64,000 nucleotides of DNA from Streptacidiphilus sp041262525 (GCF_041262525.1 NZ_JBGCCK010000007.1:266810-330809), one strand, 5' to 3'; shown: positions 34,957 to 43,866, counted from the first letter of the stretch. The notes: generated by a model not told the origin, from the sequence alone. Translations and numbers: made by a program.

Positions 34957-36453
34957 GTGACCACCACCGCCGAAGCAGCACGCCCCGCGCCGGGCCCCGC
35001 CGCCGACGAGGGCCTCGCCCGTCGGCTGCGCGCCCTGGCGTGCACCGCGCCGCTGCACGACCTCGACAGCCGCAAGGCCAACCTGGCCGGCGAGTACGCG
35101 GTCTACGGCATGGCCGAGGTCGCCCTCGCAGCGATCGACCTGGTCACCCTGCACATGGACTTCGACACCGGCGCCGACCGCGACCAGGTGCTCGCCCGGC
35201 TTCAACCGCGCGTCGCCGCGCAGGCCCCGGCCCGGCCCTGGCGCGAGCACGAGCGGGTCGCCAAGTGGGTGCTCGAGTCGCTGATCAACGTCGGCAGCGT
35301 CGACCGTGGCTTCCGCGCCGTGTACGGCACCTTCGCCTCCGACGGCTCCTACGTGCGGCGCGACTACGACTTCAAGCTCATCGAGGAGGTCCCCGGCCCC
35401 GACGGCGGCGTCTACCTGCGCACCACGGACGAGGCCGTCAACGTCCTCGTGGGCGCGCTCGACACGGACGTCACCTCGGCCCAGATCGCCGCCGAGGTCA
35501 AGCTGGAGGTGCTGATCCGGCGCGGACGCCTTGCCGACGCGCAGCTCGCCGCCGAGCAGGCGCGCTACCGAACGGTCCAGTACAGCGAGGTGCTGCGGCG
35601 CGCGCTGGAGGCCACCCGCCGCAACGTCCGCGCCGTCGACTGGATGGAGACGGTCCCGGATCTGATCGCCGAGGCGCTGGAGCACATCGCCGACCGCTAC
35701 CGGCACGAGAACGCGATCCTCACCAACATCCGCCGCGCCCGCGACGAGGCGGAGGACCCTGAACACAAGCGGCGCGCGGCCGAGCTGGTCGACATCGTCA
35801 AGGACTGCATCCGCCGCCACACCCAGCTGCAGACCAGGCTGCTCGAGGCGGGCCCGCTCTTCCGCGCGGAGCAGGACCGCCAGGCGTTCGCCGCGCCGAC
35901 GGCGCGCAGCGGGCTGGATCTCTACGGCCAGCTGCTGGCCCCGGTGCTGCCGCTGCCGCTGGAGCAGGCATCGGTGGTGACGACGGCGTTCTTCCGCAAG
36001 GGCATAGGCCTGCGCACGCCGAGCGCGGTCCGGCTGAACGATCTGATCGACGTCCTGCTGACCCCGCCGGTCGAACGCGAGCACCTGGGAGCGGAGCTCC
36101 CTGAGCCCGACCTGATCTCCACCCCGGACGACAGCCGCTTCACCGACGCCCAACTGGAGCACGCGCAGGCCCTGCTGGACCTCCCGCCGGACGCGCCACG
36201 CCGCCTTTCCGGCCTGCTGGCCGAGGCGCGCCGGGCGGATCCGGAGCTGCCGTACCTCGTCGCGCTGCTGGCGGTGCACGCGGCGAGCCCGTCCGTCGGC
36301 ACGGCCTACCGGCAGGGCGAGGAGCGTCTCCTTTTCGCCGTCGACGACGGCACACGGTTGCAGGACGAGGAGTTCGGCGGCGCGGATCTGATCGTGGGCA
36401 GTGCGCTGCTGGATGCCGTGGGCATGGCGGCGGACCGCGCGGAGGCTTCGTGA
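34957..36453 (+). CDS. Kleisin-like (MukF/JetA-like) subunit of an SMC complex
   Basis: The 498-residue protein is mostly helical. It has an N-terminal segment (LARRLRALACTAPLHDLDSRKANLAGEYAVYGMAEVALAAIDLVTLHMDFD) and a winged-helix-like part (ERVAKWVLESLINVGSVDRGFRAVYGTFASDGSYVRRDYDFKLIEEV) with the K-x5-LIEE kind of motif seen in MukF/JetA families. A long coiled helical middle follows (VKLEVLIRRGRLADAQLAAEQARYRTVQYSEVLRRALEATRRN) and a C-terminal winged-helix-like region. Position in front of a small protein and a 1563-residue SMC-like ATPase indicates it is the kleisin. Family assignment is by fold-like reading and gene order, so it should be tested by structure comparison. Confidence 0.65.
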   Translation: MTTTAEAARPAPGPAADEGLARRLRALACTAPLHDLDSRKANLAGEYAVYGMAEVALAAIDLVTLHMDFDTGADRDQVLARLQPRVAAQAPARPWREHERVAKWVLESLINVGSVDRGFRAVYGTFASDGSYVRRDYDFKLIEEVPGPDGGVYLRTTDEAVNVLVGALDTDVTSAQIAAEVKLEVLIRRGRLADAQLAAEQARYRTVQYSEVLRRALEATRRNVRAVDWMETVPDLIAEALEHIADRYRHENAILTNIRRARDEAEDPEHKRRAAELVDIVKDCIRRHTQLQTRLLEAGPLFRAEQDRQAFAAPTARSGLDLYGQLLAPVLPLPLEQASVVTTAFFRKGIGLRTPSAVRLNDLIDVLLTPPVEREHLGAELPEPDLISTPDDSRFTDAQLEHAQALLDLPPDAPRRLSGLLAEARRADPELPYLVALLAVHAASPSVGTAYRQGEERLLFAVDDGTRLQDEEFGGADLIVGSALLDAVGMAADRAEAS

Positions 36454-36461
36454 TGAGGGGA

Positions 36462-36590
36462 AGTTGCAACTCCCCAGGGGCGCGGGGAACTGCGCGAGAA
36501 ACCACCCTGCGCGGATGGCCCTGCGCGTTCCGCGACTCACCACACACGGTGGCTTGTCGCGCAGTTCCTCGCGCCCCTGAAGGTGCAACT
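36462..36590. repeat. 129-bp palindromic repeat element, copy 1
   Basis: Imperfect inverted repeat ending in AGTTGCA and TGCAACT, with inner arms GGGGCGCGGGGAACTGCGCG and CGCGCAGTTCCTCGCGCCCC. The sequence is the reverse-oriented match of the element at 51591-51718. Similar GGGGCGCGGGGAACTGCGCG palindromes are common between Streptomyces genes. It separates the kleisin-like from the small-subunit gene of the SMC operon and could act as a processing or attenuation hairpin. Confidence 0.75.
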
Positions 36591-36622
36591 GGCCCTCTCC
36601 TAGATCTTCAGGAGTTCTGCTG

Positions 36623-37486
36623 ATGAGCGACGAAAGCTTCGACCAGCCGAGCGAGAGCGCGCGTCCCGCCGTCACCCCGGCGGACGTCGCGGACGCTTCC
36701 CGCCTCGTCTCGTTCGGCGTTCAGCCGAAGCTGCTGCCGGCGCGGGACACCGAGTACGCCGAGCTGATCCGCCGTTACCGGGACGACCCCGCCTTCGCGC
36801 GGCTCGCCGACGCCGTCGCCGCCGGGCTCGGCCTGATCGTGCTGGAGGTGTCCGCCCGCGCCGGGATGGCCGTCGCCGCCGCCGAGGACAGCGTCTTCGC
36901 CGTGCGGATGGGCGACTACTCACGCCGTGCCGCGTCCGAGTCCACCGACCGGTTCCTGCACGGGCTCGCCCACCTCGCCGTGGCCGCCCTCGCCTTCCCG
37001 CGCCCCGAAGACCTCGCCGACGACGGCTACCTCGGCCGGATCACCGTCAACGGCGTCGACGCCTTCGTGCGTCAGGCCTGCCGCAGGCTGGAGGAGCAGG
37101 CCGACGCCGAGGGCGCCAACTCCGACCCGGTCACCGACGCGCCCGGGCTGGAGGCCGCCTGGCGGGTCTACGCCCGCCGCAGCGCGACCGGCGCGACCAA
37201 GGACGCCCGCCGTCTCGCCGGATCCACGATCGGCATCGTCGGCAAGGCGGTCAGCTTCCTCGTCGACTCCGGCTTCCTGCAGAAGACCTCCGACGACGCC
37301 GGCGGCACCTTCCGCACCACCGCCCGCTACCAGCTCCAGGTCCGCGACCTGGCCGGCAGCGCCGCGATGGGCGAGCTGCTCGCGCTCGGCATCGTGCCCG
37401 TCGCGGACGGCAGCGCCAGCCTGCTGCCGCCGGACGACTCGGACGAGCTGGTCACCGACGCCGGCCTGCCCTTCCACAACGCCTGA
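36623..37486 (+). CDS. Small subunit (MukE/JetB-like, KITE-type) of the SMC complex
   Basis: The 287-residue protein is acidic and helical, with stretches that look like two winged helices: ARDTEYAELIRRYRDDPAFARLADAVAAGLGLIVLEV, then DDAGGTFRTTARYQLQVRDLAGSAAMGELLALGIVPVADG. Size and position between a kleisin-like and an SMC-like gene match MukE or JetB. No catalytic motif is seen. Start ATG 36623 follows AGGAG. The gap to the preceding gene (169 bp) is filled by a palindromic repeat, while the gap to the SMC gene is 37 bp. Confidence 0.6.
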   Translation: MSDESFDQPSESARPAVTPADVADASRLVSFGVQPKLLPARDTEYAELIRRYRDDPAFARLADAVAAGLGLIVLEVSARAGMAVAAAEDSVFAVRMGDYSRRAASESTDRFLHGLAHLAVAALAFPRPEDLADDGYLGRITVNGVDAFVRQACRRLEEQADAEGANSDPVTDAPGLEAAWRVYARRSATGATKDARRLAGSTIGIVGKAVSFLVDSGFLQKTSDDAGGTFRTTARYQLQVRDLAGSAAMGELLALGIVPVADGSASLLPPDDSDELVTDAGLPFHNA

Positions 37487-37523
37487 CCGACCCGTTTACC
37501 CCTGATCGGAGACCTGCCGCACC

Positions 37524-40500
37524 ATGTACGAGCTCAACCGGGTCCGCCTCTACTCCATCGGCCCTGCCGGTGCGCGGTACGCCGACACCGTGCTCGACCT
37601 GAGTGCCGTCGGCGACGTCGTCCCTGACCCCGCGCCGCGCCAGCCCGGCTTCTTCGACCAGGAGGAGACCGGCCCGGTCCGCCGCCCCGCGCCCGCGGGC
37701 GTGCTCTTCCTGGAGAACGGCGGCGGCAAGTCCGTCCTGCTCAAGCTGATCTTCTCGGTCATGCTGCCCGGCCACCGCAACACCCTCGGCGGCGCCAGCT
37801 CCGGCGTGCTGCGCAAGTTCCTGCTCGCCGACGACTGCGGCCACGTCGCCCTCGAGTGGCAGCACACTCTCACCGGCGAGACCGTCGTCGTCGGCAAGGT
37901 CAGCGAGTGGCGCGGCCGTCAGGTCTCCGCCGACCCGCGCAAGTTCGCCGAGGCCTGGTACTCCTTCCGCCCCGGCCCCGCTCTCAGCCTGGACTCGCTC
38001 CCCGTCGCCGAGCGCGCCGTGCTCCTGCCCGCGCCCGGCCAGGAAGCCCCCAAGGTCAGCGCCCGTGGCCGCCGCCGCACCATGAAGGGCTTCCGCGACG
38101 CGCTCACCGAAGCGGGCAAGCTCGCCCCCGAGCTGGAGATCACTTGGGAGGAGGGCCACGAGCGCTGGATCGAGCATTTCGGCGGCCTCGGGCTCGACCC
38201 GGAACTCTTCCGCTACCAGCGCGAGATGAACGCCGACGAGGGCGAGGCGGCCGGACTCTTCGCGGTCAAGAGCGACAAGGACTTCACCGACCTCCTGCTC
38301 CGCGCCGTCACCGACACCCGCGACACCGACGGCCTGGCCGACCTGGTCCACGGTTTCGCCAACAAGCTCGGCCGCCGCGCCGAGCTCACCGCCGAGCGCG
38401 ACTTCACCGGCGGCTCGCTCGAGCTGCTGCACCGCATCGCCGAGGCCGCCACCGCCCGCGAGTCCGTGCGCGAGACGCATCGTGGTGCCGAGCGCCGCGC
38501 CCGCCGCCTGTCCCGCTCGCTCCTAGCCCGCGCGGGCGTTGAGCGCGGCCACGCCGCCGAGCTGGAGGAGCAGGTCGCCGTCGCCGCCGAGGCCGCCGCC
38601 GACACGCAGACCGCCCGGACCCGCCAATCGCTGATCACCGCCGAGCTGACCCACCGCCACGCCAGCCTCGCCCTGGCCGCCGCCACCGCCGACGCGGCCG
38701 CGCTCCGCCGCGAGCTGCTCGACGCCCGCACGCTCCACTCCGCCTGGCAGACCACCGAGCTGGTGCTGCGTCACCGCGCCGCCGCCGACCGCGCCGCCCG
38801 CGTCAGCGCCGCGATCCGCGAGGCCGAACGCGACGCCGCGCCCGCGCTCGCCGCGCGCACCAAGGCCGCCGTCGCCCTGGTCCGCGCCCTGGAGGCCGCC
38901 GCAGGGGCGGGGGAGGAGCGCGCCGACAGCGAGGAGGAGCGCGCCCAGGCGCTGCAGGCCGAGGGCGAGACCGCCCGCCGCGACGCCACCGCGGCCACCA
39001 CGGCCGCGCAGAAGGCCCGCAGCGAGGGCGACCACCTGCGTCAGCGCCTCGCCGAGGTCGAGCAGGAGATTCAGCAGGCCGTCCGGGCCGGCTGGATCGA
39101 CACCACCTCCGGCGACACCGACAGCCCGGAAGCCGTCGACCCGGCGCGCGCCGCGCTGGAGGCCGCCGACGCCGAGAAGGCCGCCACCACCGCCTGGGAA
39201 CAGGCCCGCGCCACCGCCGAGCAGGCCGCCGCCCGCTCCCGCGAGGCCGCCGCCCGCGAGGGCCGCGCCGAGCTCGCCGCCGCCCGCGCCGACGACGCGC
39301 TGACCGCCGCCGAGACCCTGCTCGGCGCGGAACAGCACGCCGCCGCCCTCCTCGCCGCCGAACCACGCGTCGCCGCCCTCCTCGGCACCGCCGACGGCGA
39401 ACTGACGCCGGAACAGCTCGACACCGCCGCCGACGCGCTGCGCGAGCAGCTCGACGGCGCGGTCACCTCCGCCGAGCGCACGCTCTTCGAGTTGCGCACC
39501 CAGGCCGCTGCCGACGCCCGGATCCTGGCCGCGCTCGGCGACGGCGGCCTGCTGCCGCCCGGCCCCGACGTGCTGGCCACCGTCGAGTATCTGGGCGAAC
39601 ACGGCGTCCCCGCCCTCCCCGGCTGGCGCTACCTCGCCCAGTCCGTCGACCCGGTCGACCACGAACGCATCCTCGCCGCCCGCCCGCAGCTGGTCGACGG
39701 CGTCATCGTCACCGACCCTGCGACGCTGGAGCGTGCCCGCGAGATCCTGGCCGCCGCCGCCCTGCTGCCGCGCTCCGCCGTCGCCGTCGGCACCGCCGCC
39801 GCGCTGCTCGGCCCGGTCACCCCCGCGCAGGAGGAGTCCGCCGGCGTCTTCCTGGTCCCGCCGAACCCGGCGATGCACGACGAGTCCGCCGCCGACGAGG
39901 AGCGCCGCCAGCTCCGCGACCGCGCCGGCGCCCGCGACGAGCAGATCCGCGAACTCGCCGCCCGGCTTGGCGGGGACCGGCTGCTCGCCGGTCGGCTCTC
40001 CTCCTGGCGGACGGGCTGCCCTGCGGGCCGGCTCGCCGAGCTGACCACCGAGGTCGAGGCCGCGCGCACCGCGCTGGAGGCCGCAGGAGTCGAGCGCAGC
40101 ACCGCGCGCGCCGAGCACACCGAGGCCGAGCAGGAGCGCGCTGCCGCCGCCCGCCTGCGCGAGACCCGGCTCGAGGCCGCCCAGCAGACCCGCCGCCGCG
40201 CCGACGCCCTCGCCGGCCTCGCCTACCGCCTGCGCGAGCGCTCCGCCTGGACGGCCCGCCTCCGCGAGCTCGCCGACGAGACCGCCCAGGCCGAGCAGCG
40301 CCAACAGGCCTGCACCGACCGCGCCCAGGCCGCCGACGAGGACCGCCGCGCCGCCCAGCGCGCCGCCGACGACGCCCGCCGCACGGTGCGCGCGCTGCGC
40401 GCTGAGCGCGCCGAACTGCCCAGCGCCGACCTGCCCGAGGCTGCCGCCGCAAACAGCCCCGCCGCAGGCGGCGCCGAGGTCCCCGCCGCCTCGCTGCCCG

Positions 40501-42215
40501 CGCTCCGCGAGGCGCACCGGGTCGCCGCCCAGCTCTACGAGAAGGTCGGCGTCGGCGCCGACCTCCGCGCCGAGCAGGCGCGCGCCGAGAGCGACGAGTC
40601 CTCCGCCCGCGCCGAGCTGGACCGGCTCACCAACAAGGTCCGCGTCCGCGCCGAGGAGCTGCTGAACAGCCCCGACGGCGCCGACGGCCCCGGCCGTCAG
40701 GCCGCTGCGGCGCGCGCCGAGGACCTGGTCCAGACGATCGAGTCCCGCGCCTCCACCGCCAGCGAGCAGCTCGGCCGAGTGCGCGCCGAGGCCGAACGCA
40801 GCGCGCCCGCCTCCGGCGAGGCCCACACCGAGCTCCCCGAGGAACTCGTCCCCGCCGACCAGGAACACGCGCAGACGCTGCTCCGCGCCGCCACCGCCGA
40901 GCTCGCCCGCCGCAGTGACGCGCTGGAGGCCGGCCGCGCCGCCCACGCCGAGCTGCTGCGCGGCCTGGAGGCCACCCAGCACGCCGCCGCCGAGTTCGAC
41001 GAGACGGCAGCCCAGGTCCGCGACGGCCTGCGTGAACCCGCGCCCGATACGGCACCGGCGTCGGAAGAGGAGGAGCGGGCCCACCCGGTCACCGGCACGC
41101 TGGCCGAGGCCCGCCACGCCGCCGCCGACGCCCGCCGTCAGCTGCGCGCCACGCAGGCCCAGCTGTCCGCCGCCGACCTCTCCGTCCGCGACGCCTGCGA
41201 CGCGTTGATCCGGCACGCCAACTCGACGCGCTTCGAGGCCGTCCGCACCCCGGCCCGCCAGCAGATCCGCGAACTGCCCGCCGCCGTGCTGCCCGAGCAC
41301 GCGGCGCAGTGGGCCGCCGCCTTCGCGCCGCGCCTGCGCGTCCTGACGGACGAGTTGACCCAGCTGGAGCGGAACCGCGACAGCATCGTCGACCGACTGC
41401 GTGGGCTGGTGGAGACCTCGCTCGCCACACTGCGCGCCGCGCAGCGGCTCTCGCGGCTCCCGGACGGGCTTGGGGAGTGGTCCGGCCAGGAGTTCCTGCG
41501 GATCCGCTTCGAGGAGCCTGACCACGCGGTGCTCACGGAGCGTCTGGGCGAGGTCATCGACGAGGCGACCCGCGCGGCCGTCAAGCGTCAGGTCCCCGGC
41601 TCCTCGTCCGCCGCCCTCGACTGGAACCGCCGCGACGGCATGTCGCTGCTGTTGCGCGGCGTCCATGCCGCGCTGGAACGGCGCGGCGTCGCCGTCGAGA
41701 TCCTCAAGCCCGACGCGGTGCTGCGGGCGGAGCGGGTGTCGGTCAGTCAGATGTCCGACGTGTTCTCCGGCGGCCAGCTGCTGACCGCCGCGATCGCGCT
41801 CTACTGCACGATGGCCGCGCTCCGCGCCAACGACCGGGGCCAGGCCAAGCTGCGGCACGCCGGCACGCTCTTCCTCGACAACCCGATCGGCCGCGCCAAC
41901 GCGACCTACCTTCTGGAGCTCCAGCGCGCGGTCGCCGACGCGCTCGGGGTCCAGCTCATCTACACCACCGGTCTCTTCGACACGACCGCGCTGGCGGAGT
42001 TCCCGCTCATCATCAGGCTGCGCAACGACGCGGACCTGCGCGCCGGGCTCAAGTACATCTCGGTGGAGGAGCACCTGCGGCCGGGCCTGCCCGCGATCGA
42101 GGACGAGGACGCCGAGATCCACGGCGCGGTCAGCGCCACCCGCGTCTTCCGCCGCCCGCGCGCGGAGGAACAGCCCGACCTCAGCGCGGGCGCTTCGCTC
42201 CCGTCATCGGGGTGA
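37524..42215 (+). CDS. Large SMC/MukB-like ATPase (1563 residues)
   Basis: The N-terminal head carries Walker A ENGGGKS (residues 64-70, GVLFLENGGGKSVLLKLIF). Residues of roughly 280-1250 are Ala/Glu/Arg-rich coiled coil, interrupted near 680-770 by a more globular part (VEYLGEHGVPALPGWRYL) that may be the hinge. The C-terminal head has the ABC signature FSGGQ (1414-1418) and Walker B TLFLDNP, with D1452 followed by Asn1453 where SMC proteins have the catalytic Glu. Length is close to MukB. The gene is the third of an operon with kleisin- and KITE-like subunits. It probably works in chromosome organisation or plasmid restriction; no nuclease (JetD/MksG) gene is nearby. The 3' end overlaps the opposite-strand gene by 35 bp. 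Confidence 0.85.
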   Translation: MYELNRVRLYSIGPAGARYADTVLDLSAVGDVVPDPAPRQPGFFDQEETGPVRRPAPAGVLFLENGGGKSVLLKLIFSVMLPGHRNTLGGASSGVLRKFLLADDCGHVALEWQHTLTGETVVVGKVSEWRGRQVSADPRKFAEAWYSFRPGPALSLDSLPVAERAVLLPAPGQEAPKVSARGRRRTMKGFRDALTEAGKLAPELEITWEEGHERWIEHFGGLGLDPELFRYQREMNADEGEAAGLFAVKSDKDFTDLLLRAVTDTRDTDGLADLVHGFANKLGRRAELTAERDFTGGSLELLHRIAEAATARESVRETHRGAERRARRLSRSLLARAGVERGHAAELEEQVAVAAEAAADTQTARTRQSLITAELTHRHASLALAAATADAAALRRELLDARTLHSAWQTTELVLRHRAAADRAARVSAAIREAERDAAPALAARTKAAVALVRALEAAAGAGEERADSEEERAQALQAEGETARRDATAATTAAQKARSEGDHLRQRLAEVEQEIQQAVRAGWIDTTSGDTDSPEAVDPARAALEAADAEKAATTAWEQARATAEQAAARSREAAAREGRAELAAARADDALTAAETLLGAEQHAAALLAAEPRVAALLGTADGELTPEQLDTAADALREQLDGAVTSAERTLFELRTQAAADARILAALGDGGLLPPGPDVLATVEYLGEHGVPALPGWRYLAQSVDPVDHERILAARPQLVDGVIVTDPATLERAREILAAAALLPRSAVAVGTAAALLGPVTPAQEESAGVFLVPPNPAMHDESAADEERRQLRDRAGARDEQIRELAARLGGDRLLAGRLSSWRTGCPAGRLAELTTEVEAARTALEAAGVERSTARAEHTEAEQERAAAARLRETRLEAAQQTRRRADALAGLAYRLRERSAWTARLRELADETAQAEQRQQACTDRAQAADEDRRAAQRAADDARRTVRALRAERAELPSADLPEAAAANSPAAGGAEVPAASLPALREAHRVAAQLYEKVGVGADLRAEQARAESDESSARAELDRLTNKVRVRAEELLNSPDGADGPGRQAAAARAEDLVQTIESRASTASEQLGRVRAEAERSAPASGEAHTELPEELVPADQEHAQTLLRAATAELARRSDALEAGRAAHAELLRGLEATQHAAAEFDETAAQVRDGLREPAPDTAPASEEEERAHPVTGTLAEARHAAADARRQLRATQAQLSAADLSVRDACDALIRHANSTRFEAVRTPARQQIRELPAAVLPEHAAQWAAAFAPRLRVLTDELTQLERNRDSIVDRLRGLVETSLATLRAAQRLSRLPDGLGEWSGQEFLRIRFEEPDHAVLTERLGEVIDEATRAAVKRQVPGSSSAALDWNRRDGMSLLLRGVHAALERRGVAVEILKPDAVLRAERVSVSQMSDVFSGGQLLTAAIALYCTMAALRANDRGQAKLRHAGTLFLDNPIGRANATYLLELQRAVADALGVQLIYTTGLFDTTALAEFPLIIRLRNDADLRAGLKYISVEEHLRPGLPAIEDEDAEIHGAVSATRVFRRPRAEEQPDLSAGASLPSSG

Positions 42216-42447
42216 CGCCGCCGGAGCCGTACTGCCGTTCGCGACCGGCCCGTGCGGTGATCCAGACGTCGAGCAGGAACCAGGTCGTCAGGAACACCCC
42301 GACGACGGTCACGGTCAGAGCCACGCCCACGTAGTCGGCGTGGCTCAGCGACCCGAAGAGGGTGAAGACCAACGCCAGCAGCGTGCAGGCGAAGGACATG
42401 AGCAACCGCACCCTCGCCCGCCGCGACTCCTCCGACACCCGTGCCAT
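42181..42447 (-). CDS. Small membrane protein
   Basis: The 88-residue product has two membrane helices (LLMSFACTLLALVFTLFGSL and VGVALTVTVVGVFLTTWFLL) and a basic C-terminus (TARAGRERQYGSGGVTPMTGAKRPR). A GGAGG site that lies in the 3' end of the toxin gene serves the ATG at 42447, only 4 bases after that gene's stop, so it belongs to the toxin-antitoxin operon. No family recognised. Its 3' end overlaps the SMC gene convergently by 35 bp. Confidence 0.75.
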   Translation of the reverse strand: MARVSEESRRARVRLLMSFACTLLALVFTLFGSLSHADYVGVALTVTVVGVFLTTWFLLDVWITARAGRERQYGSGGVTPMTGAKRPR

Positions 42448-42451
42448 CTCT

Positions 42452-42709
42452 TCACGCCTCCACGTAAGCGACCAGGATGGCCGAACGGAGCACTGATACG
42501 GAGTAGATGACGCGCACGCCCTCCGACTCGTTCCGGTATTCCCTGATCAGCGGGAACCGCGTCGGCACGCCCAGATGCGGATCGAAGGAGAGCTCGGCCA
42601 GCGCGCGGTCGAGCCGCTGTATCTCCTCCGCGTCCGTCAGCGAATCGACCTGCTTGCGCGCCCCTTCGGTGAACCGGATCTGCGCCCGCCGCCCGCGCCT
42701 AAGGGACAC
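42452..42709 (-). CDS. RelE/ParE-like toxin
   Basis: The 85-residue protein has the RelE/ParE pattern: QIRFTEGARKQVDSLTDAEEIQRLDRALAELSFDPHLGVPTRFPLIREYRNESEGVRVIYSVSVLRSAILVAYVEA. The strands RVIYSVS and SAILVAYVEA match the family's RVVYEV and I-L-V-I core. RelE toxins cut mRNA on the ribosome; ParE toxins block gyrase; the sequence does not decide. Start GTG 42709 is inside the upstream antitoxin frame (overlap 11 bp). An ATG farther upstream, in another reading, is spurious. Part of the operon antitoxin-toxin-membrane protein. Confidence 0.75.
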   Translation of the reverse strand: MSLRRGRRAQIRFTEGARKQVDSLTDAEEIQRLDRALAELSFDPHLGVPTRFPLIREYRNESEGVRVIYSVSVLRSAILVAYVEA

Positions 42710-42902
42710 GACCCGCAAGCCTCGCCAGCGCCGACTCGCGGATCTCCTCCCAGGCGACGCACTCCTCCGCCGTGGGCAGGCCGTTCGTGGCGATCTCCTC
42801 CAGCGCCGCAGCGAGACTGTCCGCCCTCGCCCGCTCGTCCGCGGCCCACGCGCGCAGGGCGTCCGCCTCGTCGGGCTCCAACTGTGCACCCGGCTGACTC
42901 AC
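42699..42902 (-). CDS. Probable antitoxin of the RelE/ParE-like pair
   Basis: The 67-residue acidic helical protein (MSQPGAQLEPDEADALRAWA to REDS-free tail ALARLAGRVP) precedes and overlaps the toxin gene. Small size, acidity and coupling fit a type II antitoxin, but no DNA-binding motif is obvious. The sequence EECVAWEEIRESALARL near the end may form the toxin-wrapping helix. Start GTG 42902 follows a strong GGGGAGGGG site. The pairing rests on gene order and the toxin's fold. Confidence 0.65.
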   Translation of the reverse strand: MSQPGAQLEPDEADALRAWAADERARADSLAAALEEIATNGLPTAEECVAWEEIRESALARLAGRVP

Positions 42903-43027
42903 TTGGCCCCTCCCCAGGCCGCGCTATTCCTGCCCTCCGCAGGCTACCCGGACCCTACCGGCTCAAGCTGCTCCGTTCGAGGGAGTACTCGTTACGGCCT
43001 CGCGTACCCACAAGGACGGGCTCGCCG

Positions 43028-43723
43028 TCAGCTCAGTACCTCGTCCAGCTCCTCCAGCGCGCCGGTGACGATCGACCGCATCGCCCGCTCGGCGTGGGCA
43101 GTGTCTCCCGCACAGACCGCCTCGGCGACCTCGCGGTGCAACTGGACCGCGTACTCGGCCGGGTGATGCGGCATCAGATGGTGCTCGGTGCGGCCGCGGA
43201 GAACCGCCTCGACGGTGTCGCCGAGGTGGGCGAACATCTCGTTGCCCGAGGCCTGCAGGATGGTCGCGTGGAAGTCGGCGTCGTGGCGCAGGAAGGACTC
43301 GAGGTCTCCCGCCCGGCCGGTCATGGTCATCTCCATCGCCAGCGCGCTGAGCGCGCGACGCTGGTCGTCCGAGGCGTGCGTCGCGGCCAGCCCCGCCGCG
43401 GCCGGTTCGACCGCGACCCGGAGCGAGCCGAGCGAGCGCAGCTGCGCGGCACGGTCCGCGCCGGCCAGCCGCCAGGCGATGACGGTCGGGTTGAAGACGT
43501 CCCAGTCGGACTTCGGCCGGACGGTGATCCCCACCCGCCGCCGGGGAGCGACCATCCGCATGGACTCCAGCATCCGCACCGCGTCCCGCACGACGGTGCG
43601 GGAGACCCCGTAGCGCGCCTCCAGCTCCTCGATCCGAAGGACCGAGCCTTCCCCGAGCTCGCCGGAGGCGATGGAGGGTCCGAGGTCGGCGAGGAGTCGG
43701 CCCGGTAGGCCCTGGATGTCCAT
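43028..43723 (-). CDS. gntR: GntR-family (FadR subgroup) regulator, probable gluconate repressor
   Basis: The 231-residue protein has an N-terminal winged HTH (IEELEARYGVSRTVVRDAVRMLESMRMVAPRRRVGITVRP) and a FadR-type helical ligand domain (SLRVAVEPAAAGLAATHASDDQRRALSALA, DFHATILQASGNEMFAHL), including D and H residues that bind metal in this subgroup. It is divergent from gntK and gntP, with a palindromic site between, so it most likely represses them until gluconate or a derivative is present. Start ATG 43723; the ribosome site is weak. Confidence 0.88.
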   Translation of the reverse strand: MDIQGLPGRLLADLGPSIASGELGEGSVLRIEELEARYGVSRTVVRDAVRMLESMRMVAPRRRVGITVRPKSDWDVFNPTVIAWRLAGADRAAQLRSLGSLRVAVEPAAAGLAATHASDDQRRALSALAMEMTMTGRAGDLESFLRHDADFHATILQASGNEMFAHLGDTVEAVLRGRTEHHLMPHHPAEYAVQLHREVAEAVCAGDTAHAERAMRSIVTGALEELDEVLS

Positions 43724-43782
43724 CCGTCCAGGTTAGACCGACCGTCATGCCGTCTGCCGGGAAGGAGAGCATGAACTCTAAG

Positions 43783-43820
43783 TATGACTATTAGGTTACG
43801 AGGGCTTGATTAAGTCATAT
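43783..43820. promoter_or_regulatory. Inverted repeats in the gntR-gntK intergenic region
   Basis: TATGACTATTAG at 43783-43794 and the inverted TTAAGTCATA at 43810-43819 are related (TATGACT-A/T-A core) and lie in the most AT-rich part of the region. They fit a dimer site for the FadR-subgroup regulator at 43028. A similar TAAGTCAGAT sits at 45893, after the operon. Confidence 0.5.
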
Positions 43821-43866
43821 CTTTAGGCGGAGACTGTGCCGACCGGAAAGAACGGAGCACCAAGCA

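Noticed and set aside
38523..42122. 1199-codon open frame antisense to the SMC gene
   Set aside because: It has no protein-like motif, is rich in Gly/Ala/Arg runs, and results from strong GC bias at third positions of the real gene.
34957..42215. Complete Wadjet (JetABCD) defence system
   Set aside because: No JetD/MksG-like nuclease gene is found beside it, and the SMC protein lacks the TIGR02680-type N-terminus as remembered.
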